Assembly: GCA_017542145.1 (NCBI GenBank)
Contig: JAFXXQ010000026.1
Coordinates: 29,196-93,195 of the forward strand
DNA from: Bacteroidaceae bacterium
GTDB taxonomy: Bacteria; Bacteroidota; Bacteroidia; Bacteroidales; Bacteroidaceae
Length of the DNA: 64,000 nucleotides
Direction of reading: 5' to 3'
This document shows positions 8,503-16,135 of the stretch, piece by piece. Every line of letters starts with the position of its first letter. Position 1 is the stretch's first letter. Below the pieces are notes generated by a model that searched no databases, was not told where the DNA came from, and saw only the letters and a program-made list of their open reading frames with translations. Position numbers and translations under genes: made by a program.

Positions 8503-10530
8503 ATGTCCCAATCGCCCATAAAGTCCAATGGAAACACCCTTTTGTCACGCTGTTACGCTGTGTCACGCAAGGGTTATAAATTCTGGAGGTGTCTGGTTGT
8601 GGCAGGGCTGATAGTGCTGGGCGGATGTGCGTCGATTGGCAACCCTGACGGAGGACCCTATGACGAGACACCACCTGTCTTCGTGGGCAGTACGCCTGCA
8701 CGAGGGGCATTGAACGTAAAGGACGGGAAGGTGACGCTGTCATTCGATGAGTACGTGAAGCTTGAGAAGGCAAGCGAGAAGATAGTGGTTTCGCCTCCGC
8801 AGGTACAGCAACCCATCATCAAGACCTCGGGCAAGAAAATCAGCGTCAGCATTGAGGACACGCTGAAGCCGAACACGACGTACACCATCGACTTCAACGA
8901 TGCCATTGTGGACAACAACGAAGGTAATCCGCTGGGAAACTTTGCTTTTGCCTTCTCGACGGGCGAAGTTATTGACACCTTGGCCGTAAGCGGGACTGTG
9001 CTGGACGCGCAGAATCTGGAGCCTGTGCAGGGCATGCTGGTGGGATTGCACGAGGAGCTGGACGATTCGGCATTCACCACGCTGCCTTTCGTACGCGTGT
9101 CACGCACGGATGCTGAGGGACGGTTTACGATACGGGGCATTGCGCCAGGCAGCTATAGGGCGTATGCGTTGAAGGATATGAACCAGAACTTCCGTTTCGA
9201 CCAGAAGTCTGAGGCCATAGGCTGGCTGGATTCGCTGGTAGTGCCTCGGACGGAGGTCCGTATGGAGCCCGATACCACATGGATTGACTCGCTCACTATC
9301 GACACGGTGCGCATTCTGCCCGTCACACACTATCTTCCCGAAGACCTTGTGCTGCTGACGTTTACTGAGGAACCTACGTTCCGTTATCTGGTGAAGAACG
9401 AGCGTACGGCGCTCAACAAGTTCACCCTGATATTCTCCACGCCTTCGGATACGCTTCCGCTCATCGAGCCGCTGAACTTCCCGCAGGGCGACTCGGCCTA
9501 CATCGTGGAGGCAAACCCGCGTAACGACACCATCACCTACTGGATGCGCGACACGCTGGTGTATTATCAAGACACGCTGTCGATGTGCCTGACATATATG
9601 GCTACGGACACGCTGGGACTGCTGTCGCCACGGACGGACACCCTGCGGCTGGTGCCGAAGAAGACGCGCGCCAAGCAGCTTGCCGAGGAGGCCAAGAAAC
9701 GCAAGGAAGAGGAGAAAGAACTGGAGAAAAGGCTTAAACGTGGCGACTCGACCGTGGTGAAGAAGCAGACGCCCGTGCTGCCCGTGAAGGTGAACGGTGG
9801 GTCGTCGATGGACCTCAATGCGGTGGTGACGGTGACGGTGAACGAGCCGTTGGCATCGTATAACGACTCTGCGCTGCACTTGGTCAGGAAAGTTGATACG
9901 CTGTGGGTGGACGAACCGTTTGTGTTCCGTCGTCAGAAAACGAAGCTGATGACGTATGAGCTGCTGGCAGAGTGGCGACCCGAGGAGGAGTACAAGCTTA
10001 CGCTGGACTCAGCAGCGTTCACAGGCATCTACGGACTGTCGTCGAAGAAGACTGACACCAACTTGAGGTTCAACTCGTTGGAGAAGTATAGCTCGTTTGT
10101 GCTGACCCTATTGGGGTCAATAAATCAACAAGCGGACAGGCAGGCGGGCGGGCAGCTGATAGCGCAGCTGGTTGACAAGAGCGACAAGCTTATCCGCCAG
10201 GCAGTAGTGGGCGACGACGGACGTGCTGAGTTCTACTTCGTGAAACCCGCTACCTACTACGTGCGGCTGTTGGCTGACGACAACGGCAACGGTGTGTGGG
10301 ACACGGGGCTGTGGGACGACCGTCGGCGGGCCGAACGGGTGTTCTACTACGGCAAGCCCCTTGAGATGCGCGAAAACTGGGACTATTCCGAAGAATGGGA
10401 CCCTCTTGCCAAGCCCATCGAACGGCAGAAACCCGACGACCTGAAGAAGAACAAGAAGGAGAAGCGTGAGCGGAAGAGCAAGAATCAGCAGCGTGAGGAA
10501 CAGAAGCGCAAGAAGCAGAAGAAAAGATGA
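8503..10530 (+). CDS. Ig-like domain lipoprotein (Big_5/SbsA-type domain)
   Basis: 675 residues, lipobox LGGC near residue 47 after an unusually long N-terminus that contains another GTCACGC repeat. Residues about 55-155 form a bacterial Ig-like domain (PVFVGSTPARGALNVKDGK, LKPNTTYTIDFNDAIVD, NFAFAFSTG), the type found in Bacteroidetes surface lipoproteins. Later parts contain carboxypeptidase-regulatory-like segments (RTDAEGRFTIRGIAPGSYR and GRAEFYFVKPATYYVRLL). Residues 541-552 (INQQADRQAGGQL) derive from a GGCAGGCGGGCGGGC repeat also present in gltB. It ends in a very basic tail (KKNKKEKRERK). Function unknown, likely envelope structure; translationally linked to the preceding gene. Confidence 0.75.
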   Translation: MSQSPIKSNGNTLLSRCYAVSRKGYKFWRCLVVAGLIVLGGCASIGNPDGGPYDETPPVFVGSTPARGALNVKDGKVTLSFDEYVKLEKASEKIVVSPPQVQQPIIKTSGKKISVSIEDTLKPNTTYTIDFNDAIVDNNEGNPLGNFAFAFSTGEVIDTLAVSGTVLDAQNLEPVQGMLVGLHEELDDSAFTTLPFVRVSRTDAEGRFTIRGIAPGSYRAYALKDMNQNFRFDQKSEAIGWLDSLVVPRTEVRMEPDTTWIDSLTIDTVRILPVTHYLPEDLVLLTFTEEPTFRYLVKNERTALNKFTLIFSTPSDTLPLIEPLNFPQGDSAYIVEANPRNDTITYWMRDTLVYYQDTLSMCLTYMATDTLGLLSPRTDTLRLVPKKTRAKQLAEEAKKRKEEEKELEKRLKRGDSTVVKKQTPVLPVKVNGGSSMDLNAVVTVTVNEPLASYNDSALHLVRKVDTLWVDEPFVFRRQKTKLMTYELLAEWRPEEEYKLTLDSAAFTGIYGLSSKKTDTNLRFNSLEKYSSFVLTLLGSINQQADRQAGGQLIAQLVDKSDKLIRQAVVGDDGRAEFYFVKPATYYVRLLADDNGNGVWDTGLWDDRRRAERVFYYGKPLEMRENWDYSEEWDPLAKPIERQKPDDLKKNKKEKRERKSKNQQREEQKRKKQKKR

Positions 10531-10626
10531 GAGGTAATGGATAATGGATAATTGACAATGGGTAATGGACCATTGTTAAACCCTACCCGAGAAACAAAGT
10601 CAAAAACAGAAAGAACCGAAACGGAA
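10531..10626 (+). repeat. Intergenic AATGGATAATGG-type repeat spacer
   Basis: Spacer made of GGTAATGGATAATGGATAA, TTGACAATGGGTAATGG and similar words, the family also found inside gltD. It can be read as codons upstream of the DUF3108 start but is not thought to be coding. Confidence 0.45.
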
Positions 10627-11373
10627 ATGAAAATGAAAAGAATACATCTCTTCCTCCTCACGGCCCTCTGCCTGGCCACGACCCTTCACGCCGAGGCGAC
10701 CACCGAGCGGCTGGACTACACACTATACTTCAACTGGAAATTCGTGTGGATTAAGGCGGGAACTGCCAGCCTGACGACACGCCCGACTACTTACAAGGGG
10801 CAGGAAGCCGTGGAGGCTACGCTGCTGGCAAGTTCGTCGGGGACGGCGGATAATCTTTACTATCTGCGCGACACGCTGACGACAACGGTGTCGCGAAAAG
10901 GGGTGCCGCTTTTCTTCGAGAAACATTGCATCGAGGGCAAGGACGTGGTGTGGGAGCGGGCGTGGTATAGCCGAACCCAGCAAGGGCAGTACAAGGTGGA
11001 CCTGCGGAAGGACTACGTGGACGGACATGTGCGCGAGGACCAGTGGACAGGCTCCGCGCAGCCCTACGACCTGGTGAGCATTATGCTCCACGCCCGCAGC
11101 CTCGACCTCGATGCCCTCACCGTGGGCCAGCGGCTGACGTTCCCCGTGGTCGATAGCAAGAAGGTGCTCAGCCAGACGCTGGTCTATCTGGGCCGCCAGC
11201 AGATGAAGGCCGAGGGAGGCGGGCTGGTGGAGTGCCACGCATTCTCGCTGAAAGGCTCGGGCGACGAGGCCAAGGAGGTGCTCCGCTTCTACCTCTCGAC
11301 GGCTGCGCAGCACGTGCCCGTGCAGATTGACATCAACTTCCGCTTCGGTTCAGCCAAGGCCAAGCTGAGGTAG
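10627..11373 (+). CDS. DUF3108 domain protein, exported
   Basis: 248 residues from ATG 10627 (a second ATG at 10633 is equally possible); both give a signal peptide (KRIHLFLLTALCLATTLHAEA). An upstream ATG at 10552 would add 25 residues made only of repeat sequence and is rejected. The mature part (RLDYTLYFNWKFVWIKAG, ADNLYYLRDTLTTTVSRKG, DDLVSIMLHARSLD-like middle, C-terminal INFRFGSAKAKL) fits the DUF3108 family of periplasmic or outer-membrane-associated beta proteins of unknown function. It is third in the envelope operon after two lipoproteins. Confidence 0.75.
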   Translation: MKMKRIHLFLLTALCLATTLHAEATTERLDYTLYFNWKFVWIKAGTASLTTRPTTYKGQEAVEATLLASSSGTADNLYYLRDTLTTTVSRKGVPLFFEKHCIEGKDVVWERAWYSRTQQGQYKVDLRKDYVDGHVREDQWTGSAQPYDLVSIMLHARSLDLDALTVGQRLTFPVVDSKKVLSQTLVYLGRQQMKAEGGGLVECHAFSLKGSGDEAKEVLRFYLSTAAQHVPVQIDINFRFGSAKAKLR

Positions 11374-11403
11374 GCAATCACGCCAGCGTGCTGGCTCCAT
11401 AAA

Positions 11404-11502
11404 GCGGTAAGCCCATGCCGAAGGGATGTCCTCTCAGCGTCAAACGCTAATTTCTCAGAATCAAACGCTATGCCGCCAGCATCAAACGCCTTGACGTCAG
11501 CC
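11404..11502. repeat. 21-bp tandem array, copy 1 (three units with 5' conserved flank)
   Basis: Units start at 11436, 11457 and 11478. Each has a 13-bp core AGCGTCAAACGCT (palindromic apart from the centre) plus 8 less conserved bases, giving an exact 21-bp period. The segment 11406-11490 is about 90 percent the same as 26679-26763 downstream of glnN, including the flank GTAAGCCCATGCCGAAGGG. Both arrays lie just past the stop of a rightward gene. Confidence 0.7.
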
Positions 11503-11685
11503 CCTTGCTCTGAGTGTTCAGCGCACAACGTCGATATTCCATTCGCATTGTGTTCCGAAGCTTTGCCACACTGAGAACTCTACGGAGCCAAGGAGAAAAG
11601 GAGAAGATTGTAACCATTAACCGTGAACCATGAACCCAAAAGCCCTCTTCCATCATCCATCTTCATGCCAGTCCCTTGTCACGCA

Positions 11686-12060
11686 AAAAAAACGCGCAAA
11701 AACACACAACACCTACCTTTTTTGACACAGATAACTTTCCATCAATCCGTTAGGATGGGTAGGTGTTGCTTGAACACCTACCAAACACCTACTAAACCCC
11801 AACCCCGAAAAATCCAGTTCTACAACCTGTAGTCCTCTTATTGGGGTTGTGTAGTTTGCTGATTTGGGTTGTCAGTTTTCGTCCTACGACTGTTCCATGT
11901 TGACGGATAAATTATTGAGGTGTTGAGGTAGGTGATAGATAGGTGTTAGGTAGATGTTTGGTAGGTGTTCAAGCAACACCTACCTGTCTTAACGCACTAT
12001 TATATTGTATATTAATCTCAAAAGGTAGGTGATGGGCTGTTTTGCGAAAAACACAAAAAA
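11686..12060. repeat. Iteron-hairpin element, copy 1 (two inverted units)
   Basis: On the right arm four contiguous 11-bp iterons (GGTAGGTGATA, GATAGGTGTTA, GGTAGATGTTT, GGTAGGTGTTC; 11927-11970) run into a hairpin with stem GGTAGGTGTT/AACACCTACC (11960-11984), then TTAACGC and a tail TTTTGCGAAAAAC (about 12040-12052). The left half (11686-11797) is the same arrangement in inverted orientation with hairpin 11758-11782. A related single unit lies at 61985-62120. No protein is encoded. The rest of the gap 11374-12365 shows no credible gene. Confidence 0.65.
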
Positions 12061-12365
12061 ACGAAGTTCGCGAAGATAACACCTGTCGTTTTCCACGACA
12101 AAAAGCAGTTTCCGCCCATTGGGTGGATTAAATCTGACCGTACGATATGTGTGGAATAAACAGACAGGGCAAGGCGTCCGTAATGACAACTATTTCTGGC
12201 TATAGTTCGCTTCGTTGTACCATTACTTGTCGGTTCGGCTTTTCTCCACCGCATGGAAGATAAGGATGGTGAAGGTGGCACCGGTGGGAACCCTTTTCGC
12301 TTCATGCGCAGAAACAGCAGGCAAGTAACTACGTGTTACCGCCGATGCCGGAGGAATGGAAGTTT

Positions 12366-14162
12366 TCAGTATGCCTGTTCGTGGACGCCCTTCACGGCAC
12401 GGCCGCTGGGGTCGTTGATGCCCAGGAAGGCAGCGTCCCACTCGAGAGCGATGGCGGTGGAGCAGGCTACGCTGGCCTCGCTGGGTACACTACGGGCGGC
12501 GCTGTCGCTGGGGAAGTGCTCGGCAAAGATGGACCGGTAGAAATACTCCTCTTTGTTTTTCGGGGGATTGATGGGGAAGCGTTCGGCAGCGTGGGCCAAC
12601 TGTTCGTCGGTGACAGCGGCAGCGGTGACGGCTTTCAGCGTGTCAATCCACGAGTAGCCTACGCCATCGCTGAACTGCTCCTTCTGCCGCCACGCCACCT
12701 CTTCGGGCAGTAGGTCGGCAAAGGCTTCGCGTAGAATCTTCTTTTCAATCGCCCTGCCTGCGCACATCTTCGCCTCGGGATTGGTCCGCATGGCCACGTC
12801 AAGAAACTCCTTGTCCAAAAAGGGCACACGGCCCTCGACGCCCCACGCACAGAGGCTCTTGTTGGCGCGGAGGCAGTCGTAGAGATAGAGTTTGGAGAGT
12901 TTGCGGACGGTCTCCTCGTGGAAGGCCTGCGCGTTCGGAGCCTTGTGGAAGTAGAGGTAGCCGCCGAAAATCTCGTCGGCACCCTCACCGCTGAGTACCA
13001 TCTTGATGCCCATCGACTTGATGACGCGCGCCAGCAGGTACATAGGGGTGGAGGCGCGCACGGTGGTGACGTCGTAGGTCTCGATGAAGTAGATGACATC
13101 GCGGATGGCGTCGAGGCCCTCCTGGAGGCGAAAGTTGATTTCGTGGTGCACGGTGCCGATGTGCTGGGCTACGAGGCGGGCCTTTTCGAGGTCGGGGGCG
13201 CCCTTCAGTCCGACGGCGAACGAGTGCAGGCGAGGCCAGTAGGCACGGGTCTGCGAGCTGTCCTCGATGCGGTGTTCGCTGAACCGCTCGGCGATGGCGG
13301 CGACAACGCTTGAGTCGAGACCGCCGGAGAGCAGCACGCCGTAAGGCACGTCGGACATGAGCTGACGCTTGACGGCAGCGGTGAGGGCGCTGCGGATGTC
13401 GGCCGCGCTGGCAGGATTATCCTTGACGGCAGCATAGTCGAACCAGTCGCGGTGGTAATAGGCGCGAAAAGGGAGGATTGGGTTAGGGGTTAGGGGTGAG
13501 GGGTTAGGGGTTAGTGGTGAGGGGGTAGAATTAGGAATTAGGGGTGAGGAATTAGAAATTAGGGGTGAGGGGTTAGGGGTTACGCGGGCGCCGGTGTCCG
13601 TGAGGTAGTGGCCCGGGGGGAAGGGTTCGTAGTGCTCGCACTGCCCTTCGAGGGCTTTCAGCTCGGAGGCCACATAGACGGTGCCGTCGCTGTCGTAGCC
13701 GATGTAGAGCGGGATGACGCCGATGGGGTCGCGGGCAATGAGGAACTGGTCGCGCGCCTCGTCGTAGAGCGCAAAGGCGAAGATACCGCTGAGGCTTTCC
13801 AGCAGACTCTCGAGGGTGATGTTTCCCTCGGCGAAGTCGCGATACAGCGCCAGGATTACCTCGCAGTCGCTTCGTGTCTGGAAGTCAAACCGCCCCGCAT
13901 AGCGGCGTCGGATATCCTGATGATTATAGATTTCGCCGTTCACGGCCAGCACCTGCCTGCGGTCGGGGCTGAATAGGGGTTGTCCGCCGCTCTCGGGGTC
14001 GACGATGCTAAGGCGCTCGTGGGCCAGGATGGCCGAGCCGCCACAGTAGATGCCGCTCCAGTCGGGGCCGCGATGACGGATTTTCTGACTCATGCTGAGC
14101 GCCTTCTGGCGCAGTTCAGGCCGCTGCCTGCTGATACGGAAAATCGATACTATTCCACACAT
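12366..14162 (-). CDS. asnB: Asparagine synthase, glutamine-hydrolysing
   Basis: 598 residues. It makes asparagine from aspartate, ATP and glutamine. The N-terminal glutaminase begins MCGIV with Cys2 as nucleophile and shows RHRGPDWSG, HERLSIVDPESGGQPL and NGEIYNH. The synthetase domain shows the PP-loop SGGLDSSV, SGEGADEIFGGY and the C-terminal WRQKEQFSDGVGYSWID. Residues about 196-232 (repeats of TPNPSPL and ISNSSPLIPNS) are absent from ordinary AsnB, sit between the two domains, and are encoded by an AATTAGG/GGGGTTAG repeat, which accounts for the protein being about 40 residues longer than the E. coli enzyme. Third gene of glnB-amt-asnB, 58 bp after amt, so likely induced with ammonium uptake. 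Confidence 0.95.
   Translation of the reverse strand: MCGIVSIFRISRQRPELRQKALSMSQKIRHRGPDWSGIYCGGSAILAHERLSIVDPESGGQPLFSPDRRQVLAVNGEIYNHQDIRRRYAGRFDFQTRSDCEVILALYRDFAEGNITLESLLESLSGIFAFALYDEARDQFLIARDPIGVIPLYIGYDSDGTVYVASELKALEGQCEHYEPFPPGHYLTDTGARVTPNPSPLISNSSPLIPNSTPSPLTPNPSPLTPNPILPFRAYYHRDWFDYAAVKDNPASAADIRSALTAAVKRQLMSDVPYGVLLSGGLDSSVVAAIAERFSEHRIEDSSQTRAYWPRLHSFAVGLKGAPDLEKARLVAQHIGTVHHEINFRLQEGLDAIRDVIYFIETYDVTTVRASTPMYLLARVIKSMGIKMVLSGEGADEIFGGYLYFHKAPNAQAFHEETVRKLSKLYLYDCLRANKSLCAWGVEGRVPFLDKEFLDVAMRTNPEAKMCAGRAIEKKILREAFADLLPEEVAWRQKEQFSDGVGYSWIDTLKAVTAAAVTDEQLAHAAERFPINPPKNKEEYFYRSIFAEHFPSDSAARSVPSEASVACSTAIALEWDAAFLGINDPSGRAVKGVHEQAY
13469..13580. repeat. In-frame GGGGTTAGGGGT/AATTAGGAATTAG repeat inside asnB
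   Basis: About 110 bp of degenerate 7-12-nt units (GGGTTAGGGGTGAG, AATTAGGAATTAGG) translated in frame into a Pro/Ser/Asn linker between the glutaminase and synthetase domains. The same AATTCCTAATTC words occur at the gltD-dapF junction and in the C26-M19 gene. Confidence 0.75.
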
Positions 14163-14220
14163 AACGTCACGCTCTTTTCTAGGTTATCAATCTTCAACCT
14201 CAATTCTCATTTTTCAATCT

Positions 14221-15480
14221 TCAATTATAGCACGTCTCGCCGTGTTCGTAGATGTCCAGTCCCTCGTCCTCGATGCGGGCTGTGACGCGAAGGCCGTGCA
14301 GCCATTTGATGCCAAAGAAAAGGATGAATCCGCAGGCAGCTGCCCAGAGGTCGATGACGAGGATGCCGAAGCACTCTGCCCCGAAGAATCCCCAGCCGTG
14401 ACCATACAGCAGGCCATCTGAGGTGGAGAGCAGGCCTGTGAGTAGTGTGCCGAGGATGCCGCAGACGCCGTGTACCGACGAGGCACCCACGGGGTCGTCG
14501 ATGTGCAGCCGATGGTCGATGAACTCGATGGCGAAGACCAGCACCGTGCCGCAGATGAGGCCGATGATGACGGCGCCTACAGGCGACACCATGTCGCAGC
14601 CGGCTGTAATGCCCACGAGTCCTGCCAGCACACCGTTGAGTGTCAGCGAGAACGAGGGCTTTCCGTACTTCAGCCACGTGACTGCCATCGTGGCTACGCC
14701 GCCTGCCGCCGCCGCGAGGTTCGTGGTGAGGAAAACGTGGCAGATGGCTGTGCGGTTGACGGCTCCCGAGGCTGCGAGCTGCGAGCCAGGGTTGAAGCCG
14801 AACCAGCCCAGCCACAAGATGAAGACCCCCAGCGCAGCCATCGTCAGCGAATGACCCGGTATGGCGCGGCTCTTGCCGTCCTTGTCATATTTGCCACGGC
14901 GGGGACCCAGGGCCAGCGCCCCTATCACCGCCAGCACGCCGCCCACGGAGTGGACGATGGCCGAGCCTGCGAAGTCGTGAAACCCATGGCCGAAGATGTC
15001 CATCATGAAACTGCCGGCAGCATCGTCTGACAGCCAGCCGCCGCCCCACGTCCAATGGCCCTCGATGGGATAGATAATCAGCGAAATGAAGGCGCTGTAT
15101 ATGACGTACATCGAGAACTTCGTCCGCTCGGCCATGGCGCCGCTGACGATGGTGGCCGAGGTGGCGCAGAAGACGGTCTCGAAAATCAGGAACCCCTCCA
15201 CGGGCAGCGTGCCCTGATAGAAGGAGAGGTCGCCCCAGTTAGGCCTCCCCACAAAGCCCGCGCCATCGGAACCGAACATCAGTCCGAAGCCTACGAACCA
15301 GAACAGCAGCGAGCCGAACATGAAGTCGACGAAGTTCTTGAAAAGGATGTTGGCCGTGTTCTTGCTGCGGGTGAAACCGGCTTCGCACAGCGCAAAGCCC
15401 GGCTGCATGAAGAACACCAGCATGGCAGCCAACAACATCCAGACAGTATCCAGTGATAAAGCTATTTCGTTCATAATCAT
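14221..15480 (-). CDS. amt: Ammonium transporter
   Basis: 419 residues, about eleven membrane segments, standard Amt/MEP length. It conducts ammonium across the inner membrane. Key residues are present: the ammonium-site Asp in HDFAGSAIVHSVGG with the first pore His, and the second pore His in DDPVGASSVHGVCG; ACEAGF-like CEAGFTRSKN near the start and GPRRGKYDKDG in the loop. Start at MIMNEIALS or two codons later. It sits 17 bp after the P-II gene, the usual pairing in which P-II blocks the channel when nitrogen is plentiful. Confidence 0.96.
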   Translation of the reverse strand: MIMNEIALSLDTVWMLLAAMLVFFMQPGFALCEAGFTRSKNTANILFKNFVDFMFGSLLFWFVGFGLMFGSDGAGFVGRPNWGDLSFYQGTLPVEGFLIFETVFCATSATIVSGAMAERTKFSMYVIYSAFISLIIYPIEGHWTWGGGWLSDDAAGSFMMDIFGHGFHDFAGSAIVHSVGGVLAVIGALALGPRRGKYDKDGKSRAIPGHSLTMAALGVFILWLGWFGFNPGSQLAASGAVNRTAICHVFLTTNLAAAAGGVATMAVTWLKYGKPSFSLTLNGVLAGLVGITAGCDMVSPVGAVIIGLICGTVLVFAIEFIDHRLHIDDPVGASSVHGVCGILGTLLTGLLSTSDGLLYGHGWGFFGAECFGILVIDLWAAACGFILFFGIKWLHGLRVTARIEDEGLDIYEHGETCYN

Positions 15481-15497
15481 TAATTTTCAATTATTAA

Positions 15498-15845
15498 TTA
15501 TTTTCTGTCTCGCAGCACGGTGTCGCCGTGCTCGCCTGTGCGGATGCTCCAGGTGTCGATGATGTCGCTGACGAAGATGCGTCCGTCGCCCACCTCGCCT
15601 GTCTGCGCGGTGGAGATGATGACGTCCACGGTGGGCAGGGCGAACTGGTCGCGGCAGACGATGGTGAGCGCGACACGCTCAATGACATCCGTCGAGTACT
15701 GCACCCCACGGTAGATGCGCTCCTGTCGGCTTTGGCCGATGCCGTGAACATCGTGATACTCAAACCAGTTGATGTCCGAGTTCAGCAGCGCTTCCTTCAC
15801 CTCCTCGAACTTCGTTTTGCGGATAATGGCTTCAATACGTTTCAT
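15498..15845 (-). CDS. glnB: P-II nitrogen regulatory protein (GlnB/GlnK)
   Basis: 115 residues from MKRIEAII; 35 upstream in-frame residues overlap the promoter and are rejected. P-II trimers read 2-oxoglutarate and ATP/ADP and bind targets such as Amt. Visible: KRIEAIIRKTKFEEVKEAL, a T-loop segment QERIYRGVQYSTDVIE containing the Tyr that is uridylylated in proteobacteria, and the C-terminal VGDGRIFVSDIIDTWSIRTGE. Position next to amt favours a GlnK-like role. No GlnD or NtrC gene is in the window, so how it signals here is open. Promoter immediately upstream is a full consensus match. Confidence 0.95.
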   Translation of the reverse strand: MKRIEAIIRKTKFEEVKEALLNSDINWFEYHDVHGIGQSRQERIYRGVQYSTDVIERVALTIVCRDQFALPTVDVIISTAQTGEVGDGRIFVSDIIDTWSIRTGEHGDTVLRDRK

Positions 15846-15866
15846 ACCTTTCTCAAATTTTGGCTG

Positions 15867-15897
15867 CAAAGGTACAGCCCTCCTGCCGACCGGCAAA
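15867..15897 (-). promoter_or_regulatory. Promoter of glnB-amt-asnB
   Basis: Minus strand TTTG (15894-15897), exactly 19 bp, TACCTTTG (15867-15874): a perfect Bacteroidetes-type promoter with a leader of about 15-20 nt. Confidence 0.8.
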
Positions 15898-15982
15898 GGA
15901 GAGGAGGCTGTTTTGGGCAAAGAAATTGACTTTTTGTTACGGAATGTCACCTTTTCTACACATTTTACAAAACAATTGAAAG

Positions 15983-16000
15983 CAAAAACAGCTGTTTTTG
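15983..16000. promoter_or_regulatory. Perfect 18-bp palindrome between glnB and gltB (candidate operator)
   Basis: CAAAAACAGCTGTTTTTG is self-complementary over all 18 bases and lies close to midway between the glnB -33 box and the gltB -7 box (85 and 76 bp away). Its position suggests a shared nitrogen-control site for both operons (inference). The rest of 15846-16135 is AT-rich without a gene. Confidence 0.5.
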
Positions 16001-16076
16001 TTGCTAAATGAAAGTTTTTGTCAATTTCTTGCAGAGTTTATTATCGCATTTCCGCTCAGGTTCCGAAATTAGTCCG

Positions 16077-16084
16077 TACCTTTG
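16077..16084 (+). promoter_or_regulatory. -7 box (TACCTTTG) of gltB operon
   Basis: TAnnTTTG match 51 bp upstream of the gltB ATG. No TTTG at 19-20 bp upstream, which suggests activator dependence in contrast to the glnB promoter. Confidence 0.55.
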
Positions 16085-16135
16085 TAGCGGATTTATGTAC
16101 GAACGACATATATTTATATAAGCAAGCAGACGACA

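Noticed and set aside
11927..11984. Possible CRISPR array from regularly spaced repeats
   Set aside because: Units of 11 bp (and 21 bp at 26.7 kb) are far too short, there are no unique spacers of CRISPR size and no cas genes.
12018..12441. Frames of 66-95 codons in the gap downstream of asnB
   Set aside because: They overlap asnB or the iteron element in other frames and show no promoter or recognisable motif.
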